Shown: positions 22,226-34,272, numbered from the stretch's first letter. The stretch is 64,000 bases of DNA from Synchiropus splendidus (GCF_027744825.2 NC_071339.1:24181501-24245500); one strand, 5' to 3'. Notes: generated by a model not told the origin, from the letters alone. A program made the numbers and translations.

Positions 22226-22985
22226 TTAGCATTACATGCTTTGAGTGTTGAGGGTGATTTAGCATTTAGGACCACCTGCTAGCCTTGAAGTAGCCCCCTG
22301 CTGCAGGACTGTTTGCAGGACATGAACTGGTTGCAGCACACCCTTGTGTGAGTGTGTGTGTGAACACAGGTGGCAGAGTTACGCAGTCCAGAACACCTCC
22401 CGGGACTCTGGAACACCTATGAGGTCATCTTGACCACAAAGCTTAAACCCCAGCCTTGCAATGTGGCCTGACTTGAGAACCATGAGCAATTACCATGGCC
22501 ATCCATACCGGACGTCTGACTGGCACCGCTGGCTCCTTTGCAGACAGCCTTCAAGGAGATGCACGTTTTACTGCACTGAACCGCCTGTAATGTCACCGGC
22601 GATGTTGCTTTGGTATGACGGAAGGTGGTGTGCCCATGGTCCTGTCAATATCTCCGATGGCCAGGGCCTCACACGGGACCGGCCTATGAGACTTCTTATG
22701 CAACCGCCACGCCCAGGGTCTATCCAGCGTGAATGAATTAATGAATGGGTTGTGAAGATGTAGCATTAACAACCCCTCATACATAGAGTGTAATTTTACA
22801 CTCTGGGTGGCAGGAGCTGCCGCCTCATCTTTGTCACCTTAAGCTGATATAGAAGGTGGCGTTTACAACCCCTCATATATGGTGTGTACCCTACACTGTG
22901 GATCAGCAGGAACTGCGTTGCCCTCGTTTAGCCACTCTGCGGCTGAAATAGAAAGTGGCATTAACAGTCCTCCAAACCTATAGGG
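22226..22985 (-). repeat. DIRS-like non-coding segment with short direct motifs
   Basis: No gene is seen. It resembles 59700-60480 and the scrap at 32218-32290. Two versions of a acaacccctcata(c/t)at phrase occur at about 22770 and 22875, each followed by a 'gtgt...ctacact/tttacact' phrase. Likely the spacer between RNase H and recombinase or a 3' region of the element. Confidence 0.55.
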
Positions 22986-23069
22986 AAAACATTTACTGAG
23001 CAGCTACAGTCAGGGTTCTAGTCTGAGCTGAGCAAGAAAGAGGGAGTTTATTCACAAATGAATAAACAG

Positions 23070-23949
23070 TCATGCAGGAATCCGGTGGATCTCGGGACGC
23101 TGCACTCTGCACAGCACTGTAATGAAGCAGATACTGGTGTCCCAGAGCCAGTGCTGTGAATGAGGGCCGAAGGTTTGCAGGGTTCCGCTGCTCCTGAAGA
23201 CAGAATGACATGAGACATGAGATACTCCCTTGAAAGCAGCCACAGATGTTGCCAGGCATCTCGTCAAGTGTGCTCTCAGGGATTCCGGTGCCCGTTTTTT
23301 CGCAGTCTCATAGGCTTTCATGATGGCAATTCTAAGCCAATGTGAAAACCTGTGAGTGGACAGCGCCTGCCCCTTCTTACCACCAGGGAGAGCCACCCAC
23401 AGACTGTCCGTCTTTCCGAAGGTTTGGACTCGATCCAGTTAAGCTTTTAGCGCTGCTCGTATGAATGGGGAGGAGGGCAGAAAGTCTTTACTGATAAGGT
23501 GCTGACCTGTGAAGAAGAAGAGAGACATTTAGGTGCGATGGCAGGGTTGGGTCTAAGTGATACCGCCGAGTCATCGACACCAAAAGAGATGCAATCAGGG
23601 CTGATCGAAAAAGAGCTACTAGCTCCTTGGAGGCCTGATCAAGTGGCTCAAAAGGGGCTTCGGAGAGTGAATTGAGTACCAGCTGCAGGTCCCAGTAATG
23701 ACATAAAGGTCTTGAGGTTGGTCTAAGCCTTTTCACTCATCTCATGAAACGGCTCACTTGACGATGCTTGCCGAAGGGGTGGCCGTCCAGACCATTGTGT
23801 AGCATGGAAAGGGCTGCTACATAAACCCGTAATGTAGGGCTGCTCCGACCTTGGTTAACCAGATGCTGCAGAAACAAGAGGATGAGAGAAATAGTTGCCG
23901 ATAATGGGCAGGCTGACTGGGTTCCACACCACCGGGGAAACATGTCCAA
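23070..23949 (-). pseudogene. DIRS tyrosine recombinase
   Basis: The integration enzyme of DIRS elements, in three successive open pieces. 23737-23949 has the N-terminal SAM-like part (SPTLRVYVAALSMLHNGLDG), 23488-23736 has WDLQLVLNSLSEAPFEPLDQ leading into the catalytic core, and 23070-23396 has the C-terminal helices (HRFSHWLRIAIMKAY, LTRCLATSVAAFKGV). The last corresponds to the part before the nucleophilic tyrosine in the related copy at 33700. Frameshifts separate the pieces. Confidence 0.8.
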
Positions 23950-23981
23950 TTAGCATTGTATACTCTGAGGGTTGGCAGAGC

Positions 23982-24800
23982 TTAAACGTTCTGAAAAGTC
24001 AATTGGACATCAGGGGGCAAGTGACTGATTGTTAACCCTGGAGAAGCCAAACCTTGCGGGGTGGTTCTAGACCTCAGGGTTCCTGATGTTTGCAGAAGCG
24101 CTGACCTCGATGGAGGGAACTCCCAGTGGCCTTTGATCCGCATATGACACATCTCCGGATACCAGCTGGAGCTGGGGCTGTTTGGATTAAGGGAAGGAGG
24201 GGGAAAGGCATACAGGAGGCCTTTTGGCCACCTTGGATGAGCCAGGGCGTCCACATCCAGTGGAAGGTCATCAGATCTACGGGGAGAGAACCAGAGAGGA
24301 CATTTGAAGCTCTATCTGCTGGCAAAGACATCAGCCACTGGGTGGCCGAAAAACTCGCTGATCATGTTAGCCATCTCCTGAGATAAACTCCATTAATCTG
24401 GCAGAGCCCTCAATGAGGCTAAATTTACATCAGCCCAGAGAAAAAATCTTTGTGGCGAGGTTGTGTGACACAGACGACCTCACGCCACCCTGACGGTTGA
24501 TGTAGGCCACTGTGGTGGCGCTGTCTGATCTCACCATAACGTCGTTCCCAAGTAGATGGAGAGAAAGGGCCACCAACACTCTAAAACCGCCAACAGTTCC
24601 ATCGGGTTCATGTGACGACCTTCGGAACTGCTCCAGATCCCGCTGACGCAGATCTGATCCAGGTGGCCTCCCCCGCCGGACAGAGATGCATCTGTAAAGA
24701 CTTGTAGGAATTGTTGGATCCTGAAAAGCGCGCGGAGTCCCAGTCAGAGCACGACTTTCCTGGGGGTCATGCTGGACTCAGTCTCCGGTCAGGCCCGACA
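23982..24800 (-). pseudogene. DIRS RNase H region
   Basis: Minus-sense translation shows DALAHPRWPKGLLYAFPP at 24180-24254, the highly conserved end of the DIRS RNase H domain, and further upstream a broken stretch with an asparagine/histidine-rich LVRSD-like strand near 24520. Interrupted by many stops. It links RT and recombinase. Confidence 0.7.
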
Positions 24801-24899
24801 CTCGAGATTTGTCTTCTGGTCTTTGGTCTGGAGTCGGGTGAGGGTGCAGACCGCGAAACCACTTCTGAAGACCTCGCATGTTGAGCAGACCAAGGCGTG

Positions 24900-25485
24900 G
24901 GCCCCTGCCTCAATCGCGCGATGTGGTCCAACACCAATCTGGTGTGTGCTCATGACTCCTGTTTGGACCTGGCTAGAATCAACCAGTAGTCCAAGTACGT
25001 CAGAATCCGCACACCCTGTCTCCTTAGTGGTTCGAGCCCCGCCTTCATGCACTTGGCGAAGGTGCGAGGCACAAGACACTAGAAACTGTGTTGTGGAAGT
25101 AGGCGTGTGCAAGATCTATGGAGGTCATCCACTCTCACAGTCTGACGCACTCCAGGAGTCTCCTGCTGGTCCGGAACCGCTATCTGGTCATGAATTGGTT
25201 GAGGAGACTGAGGTGCAGAACATGTCTCCACTGTGTCTTTTTGGGTCCTAGAAAGTACCTGGAGTAAAACCTAGCGTATCTGGATCGCTTTGCCACTCGT
25301 ACAATTACTTCCTTTGACAGGAGAGCGCGGTCCTCCTCCATCAGACACGACAGCTGGTTCTCTGAGTTCACCCAGGTCCACGTGGTGTCGCAGAACCTCG
25401 GGGTTGACTGTGAATCTGAAAGACGTGTCAATGACCGAATATCTTCTCGATCCATATGGGCAGGTGAGGAGACAGGCGCTTTCAA
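24900..25485 (-). pseudogene. DIRS reverse transcriptase
   Basis: 25180-25485 is an open piece with ARFYSRYFLGPKKTQWRHVL followed by LSLLNQFMTR. The palm continues near 25000 (ADSDVLGLLVDSSQV in one frame), where the YLDD-like box is degraded. Corresponds to the + sense copies at 15023 and 53569. Confidence 0.78.
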
Positions 25486-26264
25486 TTCAGAAGATACTCT
25501 TTCAAGACTGGCGACCTGACCACAGGAGAGGACTCCGGGTAGGGTCCAGGATGACAGGGTCGTCGGTGCACAGCGCCCACTCCTCTGGGCACTTCAAGTC
25601 CCGCTGGTTGTTCAAAAACAGACTTGCTTTTTTCAGCTGAGCCATCAGAGGAAGTAGGGCCACCAAACTTGTATTGTACCTTGATCTGACACAGCAATTC
25701 TTCTGAGATGGACACCCGAGGGACCGGCCCAATCTCAGAAAGAGATGACTAGGCAGGACGATGTCCTGCTTGCCTCTGAGAGGTTTGGAGGGCTGCAGAG
25801 AACAGAATCACAGACAGACATCGCATCAGACATCGCGTGAGGGAGCTGAGAACAGAGCAGGTCTGGCACGCAGCGCCTACTGTGAGAGCCTCTCAAGTGG
25901 TGGCTTTCACAGTCCTGTGGCGACCCCTGCTAAAAACTGGCGAGTCTGAGGAATAAGAAGAGTTAATGGCAGAATTGAAACTCCCCTGACTTTTGGCTAG
26001 AACGAAACGTGAGAGAGTGGAAAGAGTTATCTGACACCTCTGCTTCTAATTGTGGAGAAGCTAAGGAAAAACATAACTTCTTGGCTCCTGAAACCTCCCC
26101 GTCTCCTGAGACAACGTCAAACAAAAACACATTTTTGAAGCCGGAGTTCGCACTGACTGGAACCGGAGGTGAACTTGGCGGTGATAAGCCCTAATTTTGG
26201 GCAGACAGGAAACACACCCGATACCAATGTAATGCAGCTTATTTTTTATTTTACATACAATGAT

Positions 26265-26696
26265 TTATTTGTAGGCTTTTGGAGGGAGCGGAGGTGAGAG
26301 CAGCCGACTGGTCTCTCCAAGAGGAGCTGCGAGGATCAGTGCAGTTACGATCCAGATGGCTGGGCTCACCCCGCCCCTTCGACCAGCGACAGTGTTCCAC
26401 CTGGGCGGCGGCTGTGTGTGGAGGAGGCGCCGCGAGCAGAGCACCACGCCAACGGGCTGTTGGATCTCCAAAATCTCTGGTGGAGTGAGAGAGGTTCTGC
26501 GATGGATGAGTCTGTCCATGGAGCTCATAAAGAGCGCGATGATCTTCTCAAGCGCTATGTGCTGGTTGCCGACTGCGTTGACACCATTCCACTGCGCGAT
26601 GCTAGGATGGTCACTCCTCAGGGGAGAAGTCAAGCTCAAGGGGCGGGGGTATCGCGCATCGCAAATCGCGCACGACTTCTGAGTGAGAGGGAACAC
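26265..26696 (-). pseudogene. DIRS gag-like frame
   Basis: 143 open codons, the longest version in the window of a frame also seen at 17581-17934, 55820-56110 and 61625-62070. It contains SSMDRLIHRRTSLTPPEILE and LLHTQPPP. No domain is recognised. Its place before the RT suggests a gag-type product, but codon conservation has not been tested and it could be 5' non-coding sequence that happens to be open. Confidence 0.45.
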
Positions 26697-26810
26697 AGCG
26701 CCACAATTCCAAACCCTCCACCTAAGCAGTAAACTCCTTACCTGACCACGTGTAGTGCTAGTGCCACCGGAGTGTCAGAACTGCGCCGGGAATAGTCCGG
26801 ATATCTTCCA

Positions 26811-26945
26811 GAATCAGAATCAGAATCAGAATCAGAATCAGAATGAGATTTATTGCCATGGTCAGTGGGGAGCCCACTGACTAGGAAAGTGCCTTGGAAT
26901 AAAGTGCAACAAAAAACAAATAAAATAAAATAAAATAAAATAAAT
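26811..26945 (-). repeat. LINE 3' microsatellites (CAGAAT)n and (AAATA)n
   Basis: Six CAGAAT units at 26811-26847, followed by unique 3' UTR and an AAATA-rich run at about 26918-26945. The first is the simple-repeat tail by which L2/CR1-type LINEs end. Confidence 0.85.
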
Positions 26946-26969
26946 AGAATAACATAACAACAAGGCTGT

Positions 26970-29907
26970 TCACAAATTTAACAGTCTGATGGCCGAGGGG
27001 AAGAAGCTGTTCCTGTGACGGGAGTTTCTGGTCGGGATGGACCGTAGCCTCCTGCCAGAGGGAAGAGGAACAAACAGTCCATGTCCAGGGTGAGAAGGGT
27101 CGGCTCTGATCCGACCTGCACGTCTCTGGGTCCTAGAGGCATACAGGTCCTGAAGAGGTGGCAGGCTGCAACCGATCACCTTCTCAGCAGAACGTACGAT
27201 GCGCTGCAGTCGGCTCTTGTCCCTGGAGGTGGTGCTGTTGTACCAGACGGTGATAGAGGAGGTGAGGATGGACTGGATGATGGCCGTATAGAACTCCACC
27301 AGCAACTTCGTCGGCAGTCGTAGTTTCCGTACCTGCCTCAGAAAGAACATTCTCTGCTGGGCCTTCCTGATGAGGGACCTGATGGTTGGCTCCCATTTGA
27401 GGTCCTCATTGATGGTGGTTCCCAGGAAGTAGAAGGAGTCCACAATAGGAATAGGTAAACCAGCCAACATGAGAGGGGACCGAGAAACTGTGACTCTCCT
27501 GAAGTCTATGACCATCTCCACTGTCTTCTGGGCATTGAGCTCCAGGTTGTTGTGGCTGCACCAGGACACTAGCCGCTCCACCTCCCTCCTGTAAGCCGAC
27601 TCATCTCCATCTTAGATGAGCCCAATGATGGTGGTGTCATCCGCAAACTTGATCAGCTTCACGGACTCGTGGCTGGAGGTGCAGCAGTTAGTGTACAGAG
27701 AGAAGAGCCATGGTGAGAGAACACAGCCCTGAGGAGACCCGATGTTGAGGGTCCGAGTGTCGGAGACAGTCGTCCCCAGCCTCACACGCTGACTTCGGCT
27801 GGTCAGGAAGTCTGTAATCCATCTGCAGAGGGAGTCAGGCACGTCCAGCTGGCCAAGCTTGTCTTCAAGCAGAGCTGGAAGAATTGTGTTAAAGGCAGAG
27901 CTGAAGTCCACAAACAGGATCCTGGCATAGGTTCCTGGGCAGTCCAGATGCTCCAGAACGAAATGAAGGGCCTGGTTCACTGCATCGTCCGCAGATCTGT
28001 TGGCTCTGTAGCCAAACTGCAATGAGTGCAGGTGAGAAGCAGTGATAGATTTCAGGTGGGACAGAACCAGGCGCTCAAAGGACTTCATGACCACAGACGT
28101 CAGTGCCACCGGTCTGTAGTCATTCAGTCCTGTGATCCTGGCCTTCTTGGGAACAGGGATGATAGTGGTGGACTTAAAGCAGGCAGGTACATGACAGGAC
28201 ACCAAGGAAGCATTGAAGATGTCCGTGAACACTGGAGCCAGCTCAGCAGCACAATGCCTCAGGATGGCAGGGGAAACTCTGTCCGGACCCGCCGCCTTCT
28301 GAAGGTTCAGCCTCCTGAACTGAGTGTGCACGTCCTGCTCCATGATGTCAAGAGAAAGAGGAAGAGGGTGGAGGTGAGGGGGTGGCTCATCAAAAGTGTC
28401 TGTGATCGACTTTGCTGTCTCAGTGACATCGTTCATCTTAGTTGTGTCACTAAGAGACAGCATAGTCCTTTGTTGTAAAGTGGAACATGGGGCTGGAGAG
28501 ACCGCAGAGGTGTTGCTGCAAAAGGGCTGCTCAAAGCGACAATAGAAGTTGTTCAAGTCCTGTGCAAGAGCGAGGTTGTTCAGAGTGTGGGGGGCACGTG
28601 GCTTGTAGTTAGTGGGCACCTTGAGCCCTCTCCACACCACAGCCGAGTCATTGGCTGAGAACTGCTGCGTTAGTTTGTCAGAGTATGCGGCCTTAGCTTT
28701 CTTCAGCTCCCTCTGAAACCGATACTTCATCTCTTTGTAGCAGTTCCTGCCCCCACTCTTGCGAGCTGCCACCTTCTCCTGTCTGATCTGGTTGAGTTTA
28801 GTTGTGAACCAAGGTTTGTCATTTGCATAACTCACCTTGGTGCGGGTTGGAACTATGCACTCTTCACAGTAGCTGATCCATGAAGTCACAGTGTCTGTAT
28901 ACTCATCCAGATTGTTGGTGGCAGCCCTGAACACTTCCCAGTCTGTGGTCTCCATGCAAGGCTGCAGCTCCTCTTTAGCTTCACTTGTCCAGATCTTCAT
29001 GCTCCTCACAACAGGCTTTGCCAGCTTCAGCTTCTGCTTGTATGTAGGAACAAGATGAACCATCAAGTGTTCAGAGAGACCCAGTGCAGCTCGAGGGAGG
29101 GCGGTATAAGAGTTGCGGAGCGATGAGTAACAGTGATCCAGCACGCTCTGCTCTCTGGTGGAACATTTTACAACCTGCCTGTACCTGGGAAGCTCCTCAC
29201 TCAGAGTCGCCTTGTTGAAGTCACCAAGCACAATCACAGGGGAGTCCGGGAAAGTTCGCTCCACATGCAGAACCTGATCCGCGAGCGCACTCTGAGCCTC
29301 ACGTACATTCGCGCTGGGCGGGATATATATGGGAGCCAGAATGAATGAAGCGAACTCACGTGCGGAGTAAAACGGCTTACAGTTCACGATCAGACATTCC
29401 AGAGAGGGAGAGCAGTGCTGAAAGATCACCGTCACGTCCGTACACCAGCTCCTGAACCCGGTCCGCGCGGTGAAGCTGGAAACCCTCCAGATGAAGCGCA
29501 GTGTCCGGGATGAGATCGCTCAACCACGTCTCCGTGAAACACAAAACACAAGAGGAGGAGAAGTCTCTGTTCCGTCTCAACATCAGCGCCAGTTCATCCA
29601 TCTTATTGCTGAGCGACCGGACGTTGGAGAGGATTATCCCGGGAAGCGGAGTGCGCGATCCTCTTCGACGAAGGCGAACGAGTGCACCGGCACGTTTCCC
29701 TCTCCTCCTCAGTTTCTTCCGCCCAGCCAAAAGATGAACTAACTCCGTAACTGACACCACAAATACTGGTAGTAAGTCAGACGGAGTCAGAGCCCTGATG
29801 TTCATCAACTGATCTCGTGTGTAAAAACACGCAGATGCTCCATCAAAACACAAAAATAAACAAAATAACATGCACGATAATTCCAGGTCAGCCTTCGTCG
29901 GCGCCAT
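26970..29907 (-). pseudogene. LINE ORF2: AP endonuclease and reverse transcriptase
   Basis: It would nick target DNA and reverse-transcribe the LINE RNA. The N-terminal piece (29377-29907) has the endonuclease start (SNVRSLSNKMDELALMLRR, CFTETWLSD). The long piece (27612-29435) carries VIVLGDFN, NDYRPVALTSVVMKSFERLV, LFVDFSSAFNTI, GSPQGCVLSPWLFSLYTN and FADDTTIIGLI. The C-terminal piece (26970-27581) has HNNLELNAQKTVEMVIDFRR and RIVRSAEKVIGC. Just two defects are plain: a small deletion with frameshift near 29440, which removes a glycine-rich turn in the endonuclease, and a stop TAG at 27612 directly after the RT catalytic box. It is the most recently active-looking element here. Confidence 0.88.
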
Positions 29908-29932
29908 CTTGTCAGCATTACCTCTTACCTGC

Positions 29933-30230
29933 AGTTATGGGCAGACAACACGCGGTCGTGCCCTGTGTGTAGTCTCGCCATTCAACGCCAGCGGGCCGTT
30001 AGTGAAGTGGGATGATTCTTGAGATGGCGGTGGAGAGAGAGCTCAACTTCGATACGACGGGCAGCGGATGTGCTTGACTCCACCACACGGAACTCAGCTA
30101 ACTCTGGGAACAGAGTCTCCAGATCAACCTCATAGCAGCGGCTGGCTCTCGTCAAACTCATCCCATGGCTTGGAAGCAGGAAATGTGGAACGGTTCAGCT
30201 GCTTGTAGGCCAGTCGCAGCGCCCTATTCG
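29933..30230 (-). other. DIRS-like 5' segment beyond the LINE
   Basis: Continuation of D4 after the LINE. Similar to 17040-17330 and 62150-62460: a segment that reads CFQAMG-like at the array border and includes ttcgatacgacgg. In several copies it touches the tandem array; the border here is gcgccctattcgtcgagg at about 30230. Confidence 0.65.
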
Positions 30231-30234
30231 TCGA

Positions 30235-32215
30235 GGTTTAGTGTTGAATATACTAGAAAGAGTGTTTCTCCTATAGCTGTAGGTGAAATTCTCATATTCT
30301 AAGTCACCCCTCTAAGCAGTGAGTGAACAGCGCAGAAAACATGTTTTCAGCCGGAGGGACTGTGGTTTTCAGACCAACAAAAATAGAAATCTTGATAACT
30401 CTCTGAAACCACTTGAATTAGTTCTGAGGTTGAATTAGTCCTGCAGCTACTAGAATGAAGGCTTCTGCTGTGAAGTCAGGATAAATTTTCATGTTCTCAG
30501 GCTTCCCTGAGCAGTGACTGAACAGTACAGAATATAATATATATAATATAATAATATAGAGTTTTCAGCAAGAAAGAAAGTGGGTTTCGGACTGGCAAAA
30601 ATAAAATTGTTGATTACCCTCAAAAAACACACGTTTAGTGTTGTATATACTAGAAAGAATTTTTTTCCTATAGTTGCTGGTGATATTTTCATGTTCTGAG
30701 GCACTTTTGATCAGTGAGTGAACAGTGCAGAAAAAGTTTTCAGCCTGAGTGAAGCTGGTTTTCAGACCGACTTAAATAATAAAACAATTAATATAAATAA
30801 TCTTGATAACTCTCTTAAATCACTTTAGACAGGTTGAATTAGTTCTGCAACCAGTAGAAATACCTTTTCTGCTGTAGTGGCAGGTGAAATTTTAATCTTC
30901 TGAGAAATCGCTGGGCAGTGAGTGAACAGTGTGTTCACTCACTGTCACAAATGCGTTGTCGGCCAAAGAAAAAGTGGGTTTCGGACAGTCAAAGATAAAA
31001 ATGTTAATAACCCTCTAAAAACAGTTCAAAATGTAGGTTTAGTGTTGAATATACTCGAAAGAGTGAAATCAGTAACAGTTGCAGGAGACATTTTTATGTT
31101 CGGAGTCTATTCTGATAAGTGAGTGCACGGTGCAGAAAACGCGTTCTCAGCCCGAGTGATTGTGGTTTTCAGACCAACAACGATAAAAATGTTGATAACT
31201 CTCTGAAACCACTCTGAGTGGTTGAATTAGTTCTGCAGCTCCAAGAAAGACGCCTTCTGCTATAGAGTCAGGTGAAATTTTCATGTTCTTTGGCATCGAT
31301 GAGAGTGAACAGAGCAGAAAAAGCCTTTTCAGGCCGAGAGAAGCTCGGTTTCTGACCAGGAAAAAAAAAAAAAAAGTTGATAACCTCCTGAAATTTTGTT
31401 CAGAAATGTAGGATTCGTGTTAATTATACTAGATAGAGAGTTTTTCCTATAGTTGCAGGAGAAATTTTCATGATCTCAGGCATCCGTGAGCAGTGAGTGA
31501 ACGGTGCGTAAAACGCGTTTTCGGCCAAAAAAAGGTGGTTTAAAGACCGACACAAATAAAAATGTTGATTGCTCTCTTCAATCACTTCAGACAGGTTGAA
31601 TTAGTTCTGCACCCAGGAGAAATACCTTTTCTGCTAAAGTGGCAGGTCAAATTTTCATCTTCTGAGGAATCGCTCAGCAGTGAGTGAACAGTGCGTAAAA
31701 TGCGTTTTCGGACCGGCAAAAATTTAATTTTTGATAACCCTCTAAAAACATGTCAGAAATGTAGGTTTACTGTTGAATATACCAGGAAGAATGTTTTTCC
31801 TATAGTTGCAGGTGATATTTTCATGTTCTGAGACTATTCTGAGCAGTGGGTGAACAGGGCAGAAAACGCGTTTTCAGCCCGAGAGAGGCTGAGCAGGAAA
31901 AAAAAAAACTTTATAACCCCCTGAAATACAGTTCAGAAATCTTGGTGTTGGTGGTGGTGTTAATTATACTAGAAAGAGTGTTTTTCCTTTAGTTGCAGGA
32001 AAAAAATTTCATTATCTCAAGCATACATGAGCAGTGAGTGAACAGTGCATAAAACGCATTGTCAGCCAAAGAAAAGGTGGTTTACAGATCGTCGAAAATA
32101 AGTGTTCATAACTCTGTTAAATCACTTTAGACAGGTTGAATTAGTTCTGCACCCAGTACAAAGACCCTTTCTGCTATAGTGGCAGGTGAAATTTGCATCT
32201 TCTGAGGAACACTCT
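30235..32215 (-). repeat. ~187-bp tandem repeat array, - sense (array 3)
   Basis: Same unit as arrays 1 and 2, in minus sense, about 10-11 diverged units, with poly(A) expansions (31361-31375) and a short expansion of ataatata at 30535-30560. Minus-sense DIRS sequence borders it at 30230. The other border, at about 32215, meets plus-sense DIRS sequence. Confidence 0.92.
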
Positions 32216-32217
32216 AT

Positions 32218-33830
32218 GTATGAGGGGCTGTTAATGCTACATCTTCACAACCCATTCATTCATTCAGGCTGAATAGACCACGGGCGAGGTGTTCCGGACT
32301 GCGCGAATCTGCCACCTGTGCACACACTCACACGAGGGTGTGCTGCAACCTGTTCATGCGAGGGGTTTGTTGGTCGCAGTGTTATCCAGTTTCATATACT
32401 GCTGGTGCCTTCGCATATAATTGGAAGCGGATTAGGTGCAATAAAATGCGCATTACCTTGACGGCCATCCGGCAAAGAAGACAGCGCTGCCAGTCAGGAC
32501 GCCGGTTAAGGATGGCCATGGTTTTGTCCCATGGATTCCTGGTCAGTCCGCAAAGCCATGTGCTCAAGATGACTTCATGGGTGATTCAGAATTCCAGATG
32601 GGTTCTTGACATACGGCGACCCTGCAGTTTACCAGATCATGACTACATGCTTTGGTGGTCGGCAGAAGCTAAACGGCGTTGCTCCCGTAACTAGAAGGAT
32701 GATGGCATCACTAGCTATGAATGACTGGCGCGTCAGGGCCCACGGCAATCCTTCTCCCCTGAGTGTGATGACACCTCAGTCCTGCCTGACGTTTCCGTGG
32801 TCCAGAGGAGGCGCTCCGCTCGTCTTCAGATCTCAAGATTCTTCGCTTCATGTGCCAGATGTGCCGGCTCCAGCTGTAATTTCACAATTGTAATTTCACA
32901 ATTACAGAGTCACTGACTCACTCCTCTCTAATTTCACAATCATATTTTGCAGAGTGCCCTGGCACTTCCAGTGAAGTAGAAAGGCTGGTGTAATATTCCT
33001 TGTGACGAGTGGGGTTTGTCATAGGACATGGTGGACATGATTTGGGCCAAGTTTGGGCTCCCACTGGCGGACCTCTTTGCCAACAGTGTTTGTTGCCGGA
33101 GGGCCTCCTTCACACCTTCCCTCCACCTCGCCTCCTCCTTCAGTTGATGAGGAGGATTCAGAAGGTGAGAGTGATTCTATTGGCGGCAGATAACCCCAGC
33201 TCGATCTGGTACCCAGAGATGTCGCAGATGTGAGCCTGCAGCAGGTAGTAGAAATTATGAGGGGTCCACACCCGTTTAATGCTGAACGGGTGTGGACTGC
33301 TGTCTGTTGGGTAAACATCCACTGCTAGTCCAGTTAAAGCAGGGAGACAAGACAAAGACCCACCTCGCATCTGCCCCTATTGGGATCTTCAATTGGTATT
33401 AAGTCTGACTCTGAAGCTCTCTTGGAGCCACTTGATCAGACTCCTTTGGAGCTGGTGGCTTACAAAACAGCTCTTCTCCTGGCTCTGGCCTCCATCAGGA
33501 GGGTTTGGAGAACTATGTGCCTTCTCGATTAGTCCTGACTGTATTTCATGTATTCCTGTGAGGGCACTGAGAGCTTATCTAAATGCAGTCAAGGCCTTCA
33601 GGAAAACAGAGAAGCTGTGGGTGGCACTGGCAGGTGGTAAAATGGGGCAACAGCCATAGCAGCCTTCAGAGGAGTTTCTTTGGCAGAAATCTGCCACGCT
33701 GCCTCCTGGGCTTCCGTCTCAACTTTTGCAGAATTCTATTTATCTGAAGTAGCTGCTTCTTCTTTGCCTCACTTTGTCCTGTCTTCAGGTGCTTCCAGCA
33801 GCTCTGGCCAATAAATGAGAGAATTGTTAG
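32218..33830 (+). mobile_element. DIRS-like fragment with recombinase end (D5)
   Basis: Plus sense. 32218-32290 matches the complement of 22730-22790. 32300-32755 is unlike the other copies, and I recognise nothing in it except a 118-codon open stretch without a known motif. 32760-33000 matches 13090-13320 and 51640-51850. 33000-33240 is an RNase H scrap (DLFANSVCC-like and SIWYPEM). 33390-33830 is the recombinase core (LRAYLNAVKAFRKTEKLWVA) and its C-terminal end (AEICHAASWASVSTFAEFYL), in which the tyrosine of AEFY is the likely nucleophile. It is cut at 33830 by a retroviral LTR. Confidence 0.75.
33393..33830 (+). pseudogene. DIRS tyrosine recombinase, catalytic end
   Basis: The best preserved recombinase C terminus in the window, including the CHAASWASVSTFAEFYLSE segment with the candidate nucleophile tyrosine. 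Frames change near 33540 and 33650. Compare 21650-22225 and 23070-23736. Confidence 0.75.
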
Positions 33831-34260
33831 TGTAGTCCGGCCAGCGGGGTACACTTCTCAGGGCGTCGAGTCGGGAGCAGAAGAAACCACAGAAGTAGTG
33901 GGATACAAGCTTTGTTTTATTCCACATCAGCGTAACATAATTTCATCGCTTGACATCGCTCAGTATCAAATTGTTCAAAGTACAAACACATTAGGTAGGG
34001 GCTGGATCAAGGGCGTTCCTTGTACCAGATACACATTGTCACAAACATGCATGTCCACCTTTGGCCTCCTGGCTGAATCACAAAAACAAGAGCTTCTGGC
34101 AGCTCCAGAGAAAACATACATTCCTGTTTTCACTTCAAGGGTACCATCTCTGGCGTATTTGGAATACAGAGTGGGTGGATATCTGTTCAACATTCCATTG
34201 GTACTGAAAAACAAGTTATCATTGTAACCCTAATGACACAGGTCAAATTATTCCACAACA
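33831..34260 (-). repeat. Retroviral 3' LTR
   Basis: 430 bp that begins TGTTGTGGAA and ends ACTACA on the minus strand, i.e. TG...CA ended. It is preceded in the retroviral sense by a purine run aaaggggagata at 34261-34272, a good polypurine tract for plus-strand priming. The second LTR is absent. Confidence 0.78.
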
Positions 34261-34272
34261 TATCTCCCCTTT

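Larger units (their letters stand above)
26811..29932 (-). mobile_element. L2/Rex1-type LINE, nearly full coding length
   Basis: Non-LTR retrotransposon, minus sense. The 3' end (left) is a (CAGAAT)n run at 26811-26847 with an (AAATA)n stretch near 26920-26945; the 5' end is near 29932. The pre-insertion site survives at about 62178 (cttccagatgtgggcag), and here the flanks are cttccag and cagttatgggcag. It sits in the 5' region of DIRS copy D4 and is therefore younger than it. Confidence 0.88.
22990..30230 (-). mobile_element. DIRS-like retroelement, longest copy (D4), split by a LINE
   Basis: In minus-sense order: 5' region 30230-29932, interrupted by an L2-type LINE (29932-26811), then 26810-26700, gag-like frame (26696-26265), pre-RT region (25715-25482), RT (25485-24900), RNase H (24800-23980) and tyrosine recombinase (23949-23070). 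All coding parts carry stops and frameshifts. The gene order gag-RT-RNase H-YR is that of DIRS elements. It is bounded on the 5' side by array 3 and on the 3' side by the D3 sequence and array 2. Confidence 0.78.

Noticed and set aside
22461..22736. 91-codon frame suggesting a small gene
   Set aside because: The matching place at 59993-60235 differs in length and frame, and it is antisense to DIRS-like non-coding sequence.
24769..25251. 160-codon plus-strand frame
   Set aside because: Antisense of the DIRS RT/RNase H region; no motif, and not kept in the related copies.
26356..26732. Plus-strand frames of 104-108 codons
   Set aside because: Opposite strand of the DIRS gag-like region, with similar frames in every copy because of base composition; no independent evidence.
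28026..28478. 150-codon plus-strand frame
   Set aside because: Antisense of the LINE reverse transcriptase.
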